Assembly (NCBI RefSeq): GCF_000934605.2
Contig: NZ_CP010897.2
Location: 5,572,001 to 5,636,000 of the forward strand
Source: Pandoraea vervacti
GTDB taxonomy: Bacteria; Pseudomonadota; Gammaproteobacteria; Burkholderiales; Burkholderiaceae
Direction of reading: 5' to 3'
Length of the DNA stretch: 64,000 nt
Of this stretch, positions 25,728 to 35,798 are shown piece after piece. The notes under the pieces are model-generated. The model was not told the origin of the DNA and did not search any database. It saw only the letters and a program-made list of their open reading frames with translations. Position 1 is the first letter of the stretch. Every line of letters starts with the position of its first letter. A program made the translations under genes and the position numbers.

Positions 25728-28124
25728 TCAGCGACTCGCGTTGCGCATGCGTTTGTCGTCGTTCACGCTCGCACCGCGTACCTCGAAACGCACGCTGTCA
25801 CGCACCGCGCCGGAGGCATCGACGAGTTCGAGAACGTGACGCCCCGGCCACGGCAGCCATCCCACACGCGCGGTGCCCGAGAGCGGCTTGCCATCGAGCC
25901 GCCATGCGGCCCCTTTGGGCCAGGCGGCAGCAACCTGGAACCACATGCGCTGATTGGCCGGCGGAATATCGGGGTCGAGTGCGACGATGGTGCCGTCCGC
26001 AGGCCCCGCAATGCGCCAGAGCGGTCCGCCAGGCGCCTTGCTCGCGAGGGCCGACAGCGTGATGGTGCTTTGTGACGTGCCCGGTAAAAACCACTCTTCA
26101 CGCGCCGGTTCGACGCGCTCGGCATACTGCACTGCGACATGCTCCAGCCCGGGTGGCGGCGTCGGCGGCGCGCTCGCCGTGCGTCGATGCAGGTAGTCCA
26201 TCAAGCGATGCCAGATCGGCGCCGCCCCGGAGACACCGGAGACGTCCCACATCGGCGCGCCGTCTGCATTGCCGACCCACACGCCCACCGTGTAGCGGCG
26301 CGAGTAGCCCACTGCCCAGTTGTCGCGCATATCCTTGCTCGTGCCCGTCTTCACCGCTGTCCAGTACCGGGTGGAAAGCGGGCTGTCCAGGCCAAACGTG
26401 CGCGTGCGCGCCTGGCGGTCGGCGATCATGTCCGAGACGATGAAACTCACCTGCGGTGAAAAAACGACGGTGTCCGCAACATGCCGAGTCCTGGCTTTCG
26501 CGGCACCTTTCCTGTCCGGGCCACGCGTGCGCGAGGTCGACGACGTCGACACGGGGATCCTGTCGTCGCGACCGGGCATACGCTCGTTCGTTGCGCTGAC
26601 CATGCCGCCGTTCGCCAGCGTCCGATAGGCGTTCGTGAGCGACAACAAAGTAACGTCCGCGCTGCCGAGCGCCAGACTGAACCCGTAGTAATCGCCGCTT
26701 TGCGTGAGCGGCAGTCCGAGCGACACGAGCGTCTGCGCAAACCGGCGCGGCGTGACCATCACCAGCGTACGCACGGCAGGCACGTTCAGGGACGAGCCCA
26801 GCGCCGTGCGCGCGCTGACCCATCCCTTGAAGTGACGGTCGTAGTTTTGCGGAATGTACAGCCCCCCGCCCGTGGGCAAATCGATGGGCGAGTCGTCCAG
26901 CAGCGATGCGGCTGTCAGACGTTCCTCGGCGATGGCCTGCGCGTAGAGAAACGGTTTGAGCGTGGAGCCCGCCTGACGCAGCGACGTGACACCATCGACC
27001 TGCGACGCCGACGACAGCACACCCGACGAGCCGACCCAGGCAAGAATGTCGCCGCTCGCATTGTCGATCACGACAATGGCGCCATCCTGAACGTTGCGAG
27101 AGCGCCCCGGTGCGCTCAACTCGCGCAGCGTTTGCTGGAGCGTGTTCACGGCCACACGCTGAAGATTCGCGTCCAGCGTGCTGGTAATCCGCGTGCCTGC
27201 CGGGGGACGAGTGTCGCTGAAGACGCGTCGCGCGAAATGCGGCGCCAGATTGACGGCGTCGCGCGTGGCCATCACGCTCGCGGGGCGTGAGAACACGAGT
27301 TGTGTGTAGCCTTCCAATCCGCTGCAATCGGCGCCTTGCCCGATATCCTTGAGGATTCCACAGGCACGCTGCGAGACACGCGCCGCAGGTGCATTGGGTG
27401 CACGCAGCAGTGCGACGGCCAGCGCCGCCTCACGGGCATCGAGGCCGCTGGGCAGTTTGCCGAAGAGTGTCTGAGAAACGGCCGAAATGCCGACGAGCTC
27501 ACCGCGAAACGGCACGAGATTGAGATACGCCTCGAGAATCTGATCCTTGCGCCATCGCTGCTCCAGCCACACGGCAGTCGCCGCCTGTCCGATCTTTTGC
27601 GTCACTGAACGATTTCGCGCGCTCGGGCGCAGATCGTCGTCGAGCAGTCCCGCCAACTGCATCGTCAGCGTCGAAGCGCCACGCGTGCGTGAATGCCAGA
27701 GATTGCCCCACGCGGCGGCGGCCACACCTCGCCAATCGACCCCACTGTGCTCATAAAACCGCTTGTCCTCCGAGACGACGAGCGCCTGACGAAAAGCGGG
27801 CGAGACATCGGCGAGCGTGATCCAGTCGCCGCGTTGCGCCTGCATGTCCGCGCGTAACCGCTGCAAGGGTTCGCCGCGGCGATCCAGCAGAATCCAGTCC
27901 GACGCACGCCAGTCCTCGCGCACTGCCTCGAAAGACGGTACCGCGCTGGCGGTCGCAGGCGCGCCGAGCATGGCGACCGTGAGCGCGAGGCTCAGCACCG
28001 CCTTGCCTGCAAGGCCCCGGCACACGAGACGCACACGGCTCCAGCGACGGCCTTCACGTCCTTCGCGTCCTTCACGCCCTTCACTTCCTTCATGCACTGC
28101 GACCATCACACCCTTCTTTGCCAT
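25728..28124 (-). CDS. pbpC: Penicillin-binding protein 1C
   Basis: This 798-residue bifunctional peptidoglycan synthase is anchored in the inner membrane. The glycosyltransferase domain shows SEDKRFYEHSGVDW near residue 120 and RGASTLTMQLA. The transpeptidase domain has the SxxK motif STLK near 386, SLN, and KTGTS near 593. A C-terminal domain of about 90 residues is typical of PBP1C. The N-terminus begins with repeats of Arg-Glu-Gly encoded by five 9-bp units. The gene follows yhhN by 4 bp, downstream of an alpha-2-macroglobulin gene; pbpC and bacterial macroglobulin genes are commonly paired, the first thought to repair wall damage while the second traps proteases. Confidence 0.94.
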   Translation of the reverse strand: MAKKGVMVAVHEGSEGREGREGREGRRWSRVRLVCRGLAGKAVLSLALTVAMLGAPATASAVPSFEAVREDWRASDWILLDRRGEPLQRLRADMQAQRGDWITLADVSPAFRQALVVSEDKRFYEHSGVDWRGVAAAAWGNLWHSRTRGASTLTMQLAGLLDDDLRPSARNRSVTQKIGQAATAVWLEQRWRKDQILEAYLNLVPFRGELVGISAVSQTLFGKLPSGLDAREAALAVALLRAPNAPAARVSQRACGILKDIGQGADCSGLEGYTQLVFSRPASVMATRDAVNLAPHFARRVFSDTRPPAGTRITSTLDANLQRVAVNTLQQTLRELSAPGRSRNVQDGAIVVIDNASGDILAWVGSSGVLSSASQVDGVTSLRQAGSTLKPFLYAQAIAEERLTAASLLDDSPIDLPTGGGLYIPQNYDRHFKGWVSARTALGSSLNVPAVRTLVMVTPRRFAQTLVSLGLPLTQSGDYYGFSLALGSADVTLLSLTNAYRTLANGGMVSATNERMPGRDDRIPVSTSSTSRTRGPDRKGAAKARTRHVADTVVFSPQVSFIVSDMIADRQARTRTFGLDSPLSTRYWTAVKTGTSKDMRDNWAVGYSRRYTVGVWVGNADGAPMWDVSGVSGAAPIWHRLMDYLHRRTASAPPTPPPGLEHVAVQYAERVEPAREEWFLPGTSQSTITLSALASKAPGGPLWRIAGPADGTIVALDPDIPPANQRMWFQVAAAWPKGAAWRLDGKPLSGTARVGWLPWPGRHVLELVDASGAVRDSVRFEVRGASVNDDKRMRNASR
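28047..28091 (-). repeat. Five tandem 9-bp repeats inside pbpC
   Basis: Read on the minus strand, five units of the form GAAGGNNGY follow each other without gaps near the pbpC start. They encode an Arg-Glu-Gly-type repeat in the cytosolic tail. Because the unit is a multiple of three, copy-number change would alter tail length without a frameshift. Confidence 0.8.
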
Positions 28125-28128
28125 GCGA

Positions 28129-28830
28129 TCAATGCGATGTGTCCTGTGCGAGGCGCGGCGCCATCACCCCCGCGACGAGCAGCAGTTGGGCCAAGGCGTA
28201 AAGGATCCAGATGGTGTACTCCTGAGCGGGGACCGAGCCCACGAAACGCGTGGTGCCGATAAGCGCATCCGATACCGTGAACAGCAACGCACCGACAGCG
28301 GCCCATTCCCCAGGAAGCCCGGCGAGCAGCGCCGCCGTCGCCATCATGGCCAATACGATCACATAGCAGGCGACCGGTGCCTTGAGCGCGCCCATTCCCG
28401 GCCAGTACATCGCGTACGACAACGCCGCCGCGATCCACACCACCCCAATCGCGATACGGTGCCACGTCGGCACGGCGCCCCACCGACGACGCACGCGCCA
28501 GAACAGTACGAAATACGCGAGGTGCGCCACCAAAAAGGCGCCCAACCCCATGACGAAACCCTGCGCCAATGTCGGAACAGCGAGCAGGACATCCCCTGCG
28601 CCCGAAAAGATCAGCGCCGCGCAAAGCCAGACGCGCTCGCCGGGCACGCGGTGATACATCGCCGCGAACAGCAACAACGCACACAGGAAAAGCTTCGCGA
28701 TGGCCTGATCGGCATATGGCGTACTACGCAGCGACAAGGCGTAGGCAGCGCCTGCGATTGCGGCGAGCCACCAGAAGCGGCGCGCCTCGCGCGGCAGCGC
28801 CGCCGCCGGAGCAAAGAAGTTCGACGTCAT
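28129..28830 (-). CDS. YhhN-family membrane protein (lysoplasmalogenase-like)
   Basis: This 233-residue protein has about eight hydrophobic segments and belongs to the YhhN/TMEM86 family, whose animal members hydrolyse the vinyl-ether bond of lysoplasmalogens. Family-like features are the polar residues within helices in FSGAGDVLLA and FTVSDALIG. The bacterial role is not firmly known. The ATG at 28830 is chosen because AGGAG lies 9 bases upstream; a longer frame has no support. It lies between the macroglobulin gene and pbpC on the minus strand, so all three are probably one transcript. Confidence 0.85.
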   Translation of the reverse strand: MTSNFFAPAAALPREARRFWWLAAIAGAAYALSLRSTPYADQAIAKLFLCALLLFAAMYHRVPGERVWLCAALIFSGAGDVLLAVPTLAQGFVMGLGAFLVAHLAYFVLFWRVRRRWGAVPTWHRIAIGVVWIAAALSYAMYWPGMGALKAPVACYVIVLAMMATAALLAGLPGEWAAVGALLFTVSDALIGTTRFVGSVPAQEYTIWILYALAQLLLVAGVMAPRLAQDTSH

Positions 28831-28897
28831 TTCATTGCGTCTCCTGTTGCATCTCCCGTTGTCCCGTCCAGTGCGCATTCCCTTCCATCGGCGTGCT

Positions 28898-31800
28898 TCA
28901 TGGCTTTGCCGGAACCACCTGCACCGGCGCGTTAGGCGACTCGCCATACATCGCGGGCTCGTACATCGCTTCCACGCGCGTTGGCGGGGTCACGAATTTG
29001 CCCACGTTGTTCAGGCGTACGGTGTACTCGATCCGATGCTGCCCCTTCGGCAGATAATCGTAGTAAGCACGGTAAGCGTCCTGCGCACGTTCCTCGAATG
29101 CCGGCATTGCACCTTCGCTCTTCTGGCCCTGTGTCGCAATGGCCGAGTCGCGCCCGAGACCACCGCCCAGCACGGTCGCACCGCCGGGCAGAGGATCGCT
29201 CACCACCACCCAACGCATGTCCGCCTGTGCATCGATATCGAGCCGTACCCGCAGCACGGCGCCTCGCACGAAGCTGTCACCCGACCGATCGGCGGCATCC
29301 TGCACCTGGACACTGCGCGTCACGCGATAGCCTGCCGCGAAAGGCGCCTTGAGCGGCACCGCCGCCAGACTCTGGATCGTCGCCCAAGGCTTGCCCACCC
29401 CCGTCTGCTCCAGACGCAGCACATCTCGCCCGTTGTCTGCGCCTGCCTTGGCGTTGGCAAGCCACGGCAACGAGATCGCGGGGGGCATCGTGCCTGCCTT
29501 CAGCTTGTCCCAATCGACGCTCTGCACGCCGCCGCTCGTCTGATTGTCGCTCTGCCACTGAACCGAGGTGTGGCCCGTCGGCATATCGCGCTCGAAGCGA
29601 GCCGAGAACCGATCCACTGCCAGACCGCCCCACACGTTGGCCGTCGTCGTCGACCACGCACCGCGCGATTGCAACCCCAGCAGGCCGATGACGAGTCGCG
29701 GCATTTCGTCCTTCCATGCCGGGTTCGCGTTCATCAGCAACGCCAGTCGCGCCGCATTGGTTTCCGGTCCGACCATGAGCCACCAGAGACCGTCGCTGCC
29801 TTGCGTCGAGAAACCCACACGCGTGCCCTGATACGACAGGCGCGCCCGAAGGATCTGCTCGGCCTGCGCCAGCCGCTCGGCACGCTGCGGCGCGTCGGGC
29901 AACCGTTGCAGGATCGCGTACCAGTCGATCACGGCCGACGTCGGCCAGTCGTTCGGCGCAATGGTGAGCGAGCCGAGCATGCGCGCGTTCGCCCGGCCAT
30001 AGCGCGACAACGCCTCGATGGCACTGAGCTTGCGCAGGGTCAGGTCATCGCGCGGCGCCCAGAAACGGCGGGTGAGACGCCCTTCCACGAACGCCGTCAG
30101 ACCGTCCGCCATGCGCGCCAGTGCGTCGTCCGGCAAGCCATAGGCCGGGTCGAGCGCCTTGGCTTCGTTGCTCATCGCCAGCAGATAAGCCGTCAGCGTA
30201 TCGCTGCCCTGGTTGGCGAAGCCTTCCTGCGGCGGGAAGTAGCTCGCGAGACCGTCTTCGTCCAGATACGACGGCAGCGTGCCCATCACGCGTTTCCATT
30301 GCGCCACATCCCGCAAGCCGAGTGCCTTCGATGCCTGCTGCTCCAGACACGCGTAGGGATACAACTCGAACCAACGCTTCACGCCCGGCAACCCTTGCGA
30401 CAGACGCGGCTGCAAATTGACGCGAACGCCGCCACGCAGCTTGCCCGTGCTGTCAGCCACCGCGCCGGCGGGCGGAGCCATTGGCACGGTGAGACTGCCT
30501 TCGACTTGCATGAGCACCGACTGTTGCACGCTCGCAGGCAGCGACGGCTGGATGTCCTGCCCCACCTTGATGGCATCGCTGGCCGCAGGAGCGCCACCTG
30601 CCGCAGGCGCCTGCGCGCTGACCTCCCACAGCACCCGCTGCGCACGGGTATCCGCCAACCCGGTGGGCGCAGTCACTTCCCACGCCACTTCCCGCGACTC
30701 GCCGGCCGGTACGTCGACACGCTGCGGCGCCAATGTCAGTTGGGTCGCGCGCGCACTCAACTGCACCTGCATCGCGTGCTGGGTCGTATTGCGCACGGTG
30801 AACTGCGCACGGTAGTTGTCGCCCTCGCGCACCAGCGGCGGCAGCCCGGAAATCAGCTGCAAATCCTGCGTGGTGCGAATGGTCGCCGATCCCGTACCGA
30901 ACCAGCCGAGCGCCTGTGTGCCCGGCTTGCCGTCGTCCGCCACCGCCACGATGCGGAAGCTCGACAGCGAGTCATTGAGCGGCACATCGACCGTCGCTTC
31001 TCCCTTGTCGTCGAGAACCACGCGGGGTTGCCACAGCAGCAGCGTGTCGAACAACTCGCGTGTCGGGCTCTTGCCGCCGCCGCCGCCCGCAGGCACCGCC
31101 TTGCGCCCGTAGTGCCGACGGCCGATGATCTCCATCTGCGCGGTCGCCGTCGTCACCGTATAGCTGCGGCGCTGCCACATGGCGTCGAGCAGATGCCAAC
31201 TGGTGTTCGGCGCGAGCTCCAGCAACGCTTCGTCCACCGCGGCCACGGCCACCTCTGAACCGGCTGCCACGGGCTTGCCGTCCGGCTGCGTGACCTTGAT
31301 GCGCACCTTGGCGTGTCCCCTCACCGGGTAGGTGGGCGCATCGGGCTTCACCTCTACCGCCAGACGTTGTCCGGCCGTGCCCACGCGCAACTCGGTCAGA
31401 CCGAAGCGATAGGCCGGCTTGCCCAGATCCACCAGCCCCGTCGGCGCCTGATATTCGCGCCCCTCGTACCAGAACGCCCGGAACCACTCCAGCGGTTGTT
31501 TCCAACCCCACTGAAAGAACGAATACCAGGGCACCTCATGAATCCGCCCCCGCACTGCGAGCACTGACACGTAGACGTTCGGTCCCCACGCCGGATCGAC
31601 TTTCAGGGAGATATTTGGCTCCTTGCCCGAAATCTCCATGGTTTGCGTCTCCATGACGCCTTCGCGCTCGATCGCCACCAACGCCGTCGCCGTGCGGAAC
31701 GGCATGCGGACTTGCAATTTGGCCGTCTCGCCCGGCTCATAAGCGCGGCGCTCCGGCAGGACATCCATGCGATCGGTGTTGTCCCCGCCGAACCAGACCT

Positions 31801-34800
31801 CGCCTCGTCCCGTTACCCAGACAGAGGTTGTCGATGTGCTCAGATTGCCCTTGTCATCTTTTGCCTGCGCCACCAGCGTGACTTCGCCCGGTTGCGAAAG
31901 CGACACATCGCATGACAATTGGCCACGCTCGTCGGTCTTGCCGCTGCACACCTTGCCGAGATCCTTGACCTCGATGCGATTGTCGTACGCGTAGAAGCCG
32001 CCCACCATGCGTTTGCGGCTACTGGTCGTAATGCGTGCCTCGGCGCGCACCTCCATCGCCACACCAGACTTCGGCTTGCCTTTCAGATCGAGCGCCAACG
32101 CCTTGACCGGCAGCTTGTTGGTGACCGACACCCAGCTCTCGCTGCGCACGCCGGTAATCAGATTGGCCGGCCAGAGGGTGGCGTTACCGCGCAGCGTCTG
32201 AATCTCGCCATTGGGGTCGGCAAAGCTCGCTTCGAGCACCAGATCGCTCGGGCGATCCACCTTCGGCAAATCCTTGAGCGTCAGACTTCCCGCGCCGTTG
32301 CGATCGAGCACCAGTCTCTGTTTGTCGGCGACCAGCTTCTGATCGCTGGAACCCGACGTTTCGTCGCTACCCGAATCGTCATCCTCCCCGCCCGCCTGCG
32401 CTGACGGCGGACGATACGGCGTAAAACTGAAATCGTCGTAACCGTCGAAGCTCAGATCGCGCACGCGCATCAAGGCGGACACACGCACAGGCAGGTTACC
32501 CGCCGGCCCCCCGGCGACGTAATTGACCTGCACGGTGACCGGTGCTTCCGTCTTGTTGATGAGGGGCGATTTTGCCGCGTCACGCACGCCGATCGATCCG
32601 GCCAGCACGGGTAGACGGAACGCCTCCACTCGGAAACGCCCGGCGTCGAGCGATTGTGGATACGTCTTCGGTCGCGAATCGTTATCCGCGTAGTTCAGCG
32701 TGACGGTGTATTCGCCAAGCTTCGCGCCCGGCGGAATCTGGAATGTGTTTTCGGCAAGCCGACCATTACGCCACGTGACAGGCTGCGTGTAAGTCTGCCC
32801 GGAGCCCTCATGCGTGATCGTCAACTGGGACGGCAGGCTGGCGGGCAAGGCGAGCCCCTGCATCGTCTCCTGACGGATGAAGTGCTTCATCGATACCGTC
32901 TCACCGACGCGGAACAGCATGCGGTCGAACACCGTCTGCGCGCGAACCGTCGGGGTGTTGCCCCCGTCAGTCGGCACGTGGAAGCGCCACGGTTCGATAC
33001 CGCGATCCCATTCGGACGACACGAACGCCATGTCAGGATCATTGCCCTGCGTGCGCGCAACCACGAAATACCCGGAGCGTCCCGTCTTCTGGCAATACCG
33101 GTAACGTTCAAACGCCTTGTCGAACCTGGCGACGCCCGTCTTGTCGGTCACGGCGGTGGCGACTTCGCTGCCGTCGCAATCCAGCACCCGCACCTTGGCG
33201 TTGGCGACAGGCTGCCCCTTGTCGAGCGTGGTCACCCACGCAAGCGCGTTCTCACGCCCCATCTTGAAGTGCACGCCAAGATTCGTGACGAGCACTGTCG
33301 TGCGTACGTACATTGGCAGCGACTTGCCCAACAACGCTGCGCCGAGCGATTGCGACGCCAGTTCCACGACATAGAAACCCGGCTTCTGGAAAGGAATCCC
33401 AACAACCTCGAACGGTCGCGGATCCTTCTCCTTTGGAACCGGCAGCGTGAGCGCCTGAACGCCCTGCAATCCGGAGAGCAGCGACAGGCTGCGCGTGTCG
33501 TACTGCGTGATCTTGTCTTCGACGATAGCCGCTGCGTTGGGTCCGAACGATTCCTTTGCCGCAGGCGCCGTCAGAATCGAAGGCATTTCTTCGGCGATCT
33601 GCTTGCGCGTCATTGTCGTTTCGTCGAAGCGCCGCACGCGAGACATCCATGCCATGACCTGTGCGTCGTCGTCCACCCGCAACTGCAGGGTACGACCGGT
33701 TGCGGCAGCTTCGCCCGACACACCGAGACCATTGATTTGCAAGGCCGGTTCGACCTTGCGCAATGTGACCGGCAGCATGGGTGGCATGCCCGGTTCCGCG
33801 AAGCGCTCCACGATACCGAACGGCGCGGCCGCGAACTTGGCCAACGGCGGCATCGTGGCCGTTCGGGTCTTCAACGGGAATTCACTCGCGTTGTCGAGCG
33901 CCCGGCCGCTATCATCCGTGAAGTCTTTCGGCAACGAGAGCGTGAGTTCGGCCTTTTCCGGGAATGGCGCTTCGAACGTGACATCCGCCACGCTGGAGGA
34001 ACGTTCCGTATCGCTGAACTTCGGAGAGCGCTCGGCGCCGGCGCCTTGCAACCGAATCCTGGCCGCCATGTCACGTGCGACCGGTGAGTTGAACGTCAGG
34101 CGCAGCGGCCGCAACGGCGTACATGGCGCGTTGGCATTCTCGCGCTCGCAACTGAAGCTGGCGGTAAATGGCTCCCGCACGTCATATTCGAAACGTCGCG
34201 CCTGCTTTGTTGGCACGCCGGACGGCGTGGCGATCCCCGCGCCCCAGACCAGATGCATCTTCGCGCCAGCGGCCAGCGTGCGATTGCATTGCAGCATGAC
34301 GACGCGCCCCGACTGCTTGTCGAGATTGAAGCGCTTGAGCAGCGCCGTGCGCGCATCGCCTTCGACCCATTTCACGCCGATACGCTCGCCTATGCCTTCC
34401 GTTTCGCACCATGCGTTCTGACGCACACTGCCGGGATTGGCCGCACCGTTGAGCGTGAGGATAAATATCTGATTCTCGTCGATCGGACCATACGACGGAC
34501 GGATGGACGAGACGGCCGGGCCGCCGGTATTGAATGCGTACTTCGTGGCGCCGGAGAGGGCCGTGCCCGAGACGGCCGACAAGCCGCTGCGCATCTCGAC
34601 GGAACACTTTGCCCCCGGGGGCAAATCGCCCTTGAAATCGTAGACCCAGATCTTGGGTTCGAGCCAATGGCCATCGCCAGTCAATGAGCCGTCGGAACAC
34701 CGTACGGCAGCCGGCGCCGTAGCGCGAGGATCGCCTGCGGGAACCATCGCTTCGTCGAATTTGACGACCACCTGGCTCACACTGGCGACTTCGCCCTGCG

Positions 34801-34915
34801 GGCTGACGCTCACCACGCGTGCCGCCTGAGCAGACGACACCGCGAGCATTCCAAGACTCAGCGCCGCCCACGCCAATGGCGCAGCCGGCCAGACGCGTTG
34901 CGTTCGGCTATGCAT
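28898..34915 (-). CDS. Bacterial alpha-2-macroglobulin family protein (thioester protease trap)
   Basis: This 2005-residue periplasmic protease inhibitor of the bacterial alpha-2-macroglobulin family is longer than the E. coli proteins of about 1530-1650 residues. It has a classic signal peptide (core LAWAALSLGMLAVSSAQA) without a lipobox, so it is probably soluble rather than a lipoprotein. The thioester motif CLEQ is intact near residue 1523, in the ACLEQQASK context, so it should be able to link covalently to attacking proteases. MG-type beta domains fill the N-terminal two thirds. GGAGGAG lies 7 bases before the ATG. It heads the unit with yhhN and pbpC. Confidence 0.93.
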   Translation of the reverse strand: MHSRTQRVWPAAPLAWAALSLGMLAVSSAQAARVVSVSPQGEVASVSQVVVKFDEAMVPAGDPRATAPAAVRCSDGSLTGDGHWLEPKIWVYDFKGDLPPGAKCSVEMRSGLSAVSGTALSGATKYAFNTGGPAVSSIRPSYGPIDENQIFILTLNGAANPGSVRQNAWCETEGIGERIGVKWVEGDARTALLKRFNLDKQSGRVVMLQCNRTLAAGAKMHLVWGAGIATPSGVPTKQARRFEYDVREPFTASFSCERENANAPCTPLRPLRLTFNSPVARDMAARIRLQGAGAERSPKFSDTERSSSVADVTFEAPFPEKAELTLSLPKDFTDDSGRALDNASEFPLKTRTATMPPLAKFAAAPFGIVERFAEPGMPPMLPVTLRKVEPALQINGLGVSGEAAATGRTLQLRVDDDAQVMAWMSRVRRFDETTMTRKQIAEEMPSILTAPAAKESFGPNAAAIVEDKITQYDTRSLSLLSGLQGVQALTLPVPKEKDPRPFEVVGIPFQKPGFYVVELASQSLGAALLGKSLPMYVRTTVLVTNLGVHFKMGRENALAWVTTLDKGQPVANAKVRVLDCDGSEVATAVTDKTGVARFDKAFERYRYCQKTGRSGYFVVARTQGNDPDMAFVSSEWDRGIEPWRFHVPTDGGNTPTVRAQTVFDRMLFRVGETVSMKHFIRQETMQGLALPASLPSQLTITHEGSGQTYTQPVTWRNGRLAENTFQIPPGAKLGEYTVTLNYADNDSRPKTYPQSLDAGRFRVEAFRLPVLAGSIGVRDAAKSPLINKTEAPVTVQVNYVAGGPAGNLPVRVSALMRVRDLSFDGYDDFSFTPYRPPSAQAGGEDDDSGSDETSGSSDQKLVADKQRLVLDRNGAGSLTLKDLPKVDRPSDLVLEASFADPNGEIQTLRGNATLWPANLITGVRSESWVSVTNKLPVKALALDLKGKPKSGVAMEVRAEARITTSSRKRMVGGFYAYDNRIEVKDLGKVCSGKTDERGQLSCDVSLSQPGEVTLVAQAKDDKGNLSTSTTSVWVTGRGEVWFGGDNTDRMDVLPERRAYEPGETAKLQVRMPFRTATALVAIEREGVMETQTMEISGKEPNISLKVDPAWGPNVYVSVLAVRGRIHEVPWYSFFQWGWKQPLEWFRAFWYEGREYQAPTGLVDLGKPAYRFGLTELRVGTAGQRLAVEVKPDAPTYPVRGHAKVRIKVTQPDGKPVAAGSEVAVAAVDEALLELAPNTSWHLLDAMWQRRSYTVTTATAQMEIIGRRHYGRKAVPAGGGGGKSPTRELFDTLLLWQPRVVLDDKGEATVDVPLNDSLSSFRIVAVADDGKPGTQALGWFGTGSATIRTTQDLQLISGLPPLVREGDNYRAQFTVRNTTQHAMQVQLSARATQLTLAPQRVDVPAGESREVAWEVTAPTGLADTRAQRVLWEVSAQAPAAGGAPAASDAIKVGQDIQPSLPASVQQSVLMQVEGSLTVPMAPPAGAVADSTGKLRGGVRVNLQPRLSQGLPGVKRWFELYPYACLEQQASKALGLRDVAQWKRVMGTLPSYLDEDGLASYFPPQEGFANQGSDTLTAYLLAMSNEAKALDPAYGLPDDALARMADGLTAFVEGRLTRRFWAPRDDLTLRKLSAIEALSRYGRANARMLGSLTIAPNDWPTSAVIDWYAILQRLPDAPQRAERLAQAEQILRARLSYQGTRVGFSTQGSDGLWWLMVGPETNAARLALLMNANPAWKDEMPRLVIGLLGLQSRGAWSTTTANVWGGLAVDRFSARFERDMPTGHTSVQWQSDNQTSGGVQSVDWDKLKAGTMPPAISLPWLANAKAGADNGRDVLRLEQTGVGKPWATIQSLAAVPLKAPFAAGYRVTRSVQVQDAADRSGDSFVRGAVLRVRLDIDAQADMRWVVVSDPLPGGATVLGGGLGRDSAIATQGQKSEGAMPAFEERAQDAYRAYYDYLPKGQHRIEYTVRLNNVGKFVTPPTRVEAMYEPAMYGESPNAPVQVVPAKP

Positions 34916-35148
34916 GCCGGACTCCTCCCGGGTTCTGGTGAGGCGATTCTAACCCGCAGTCCTTGGCATCTCGAACCGTTTCCCAACAGAACCGGCACGG
35001 AAATCGATATTTAGGAGGGGAGACCGGCCCGGATCGGAAACGTCTTAATCATCTCCTCGGAATTTCTCTCAATCGTCGCTCGGATCGTCGTCCGGGATTT
35101 GGCCTATGTCACACTGGCATCTTTCCGTATTCGCTACGTGCGCCCGTC

Positions 35149-35664
35149 ATGCCCGTCGCCTTTCTCCATCCGAAGAAGAACGCACTGGTCTATCTGGTAA
35201 AGATTCTCAGCGGCTCGCTGATCGTCTGGTTCGGTCTGCGCGCGGCGGGCTTCCCCGAGCCCTACTGGGCGATGATTTCCCTCATCATCGTGACCGAGCC
35301 GGACCCGTTGCAGGCGCGCAGCAATTTCAAGGCGCGGTCGATCAACACGATTACGGGCGCGATCGTGGCATGTATCGTCTTGCTGGTAATGGGGCCGGGA
35401 CTCGCGGCAATGCTCGTGGGGATCACGATTGCCACGCTGGCCGCGATGCTGGTGCAGAACTATCCGGCGAACTGGCGGCTCGGGCCGGCCACTGTCGTCA
35501 TTCTGATGTCGGCGGCGCTCAGCGGGCAGGGGCAAGGCCTGCATGAAGAATTGAGCCTCGCCATGCTGCGCGTGATCGAAGTGCTGATTGGTTCCACCGT
35601 CGCGCTGATCCAGTCGCTGATCTACGGCCGGTATGTGAAGCCGTTGCTGATGCCTGAGGACTGA
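35149..35664 (+). CDS. FUSC-like small membrane protein (aromatic acid exporter-like)
   Basis: This 171-residue integral membrane protein has four or five hydrophobic helices, beginning MPVAFLHPKKNALVYLVKI. The stretches PYWAMISLIIVTEPD and ARSINTITGAIVAC resemble the N-terminal halves of FUSC/aromatic-acid-exporter-type proteins. It is much shorter than full-length FUSC proteins (600 or more residues), as in stand-alone half-size members. The ATG at 35149 has no good ribosome site; the frame is open further upstream only through implausible sequence. Function is unknown; export or membrane integrity roles are guesses. Confidence 0.75.
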   Translation: MPVAFLHPKKNALVYLVKILSGSLIVWFGLRAAGFPEPYWAMISLIIVTEPDPLQARSNFKARSINTITGAIVACIVLLVMGPGLAAMLVGITIATLAAMLVQNYPANWRLGPATVVILMSAALSGQGQGLHEELSLAMLRVIEVLIGSTVALIQSLIYGRYVKPLLMPED

Positions 35665-35710
35665 GCGCCGCGCTTGGCAAGATGCAGAGGTGGACGAAAA
35701 CGACTGACGT

Positions 35711-35789
35711 GGCGTCGAGCGCCGCCTGCGCTCGACGCCCTCGGATGGATCCACGCGCCTGAGCCCGCAAGGGCCCAAGAACTCAGGCG
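35711..35789. terminator. Hairpins between convergent genes, possible bidirectional termination
   Basis: Two inverted repeats lie between the FUSC-like and Lrp genes: a 12-bp perfect stem (35711-35722 with 35728-35739) and a 9-bp stem (around 35756-35764 with 35781-35789). Neither has a T run, so factor-independent termination is uncertain. Confidence 0.35.
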
Positions 35790-35798
35790 CTCAGCGAC

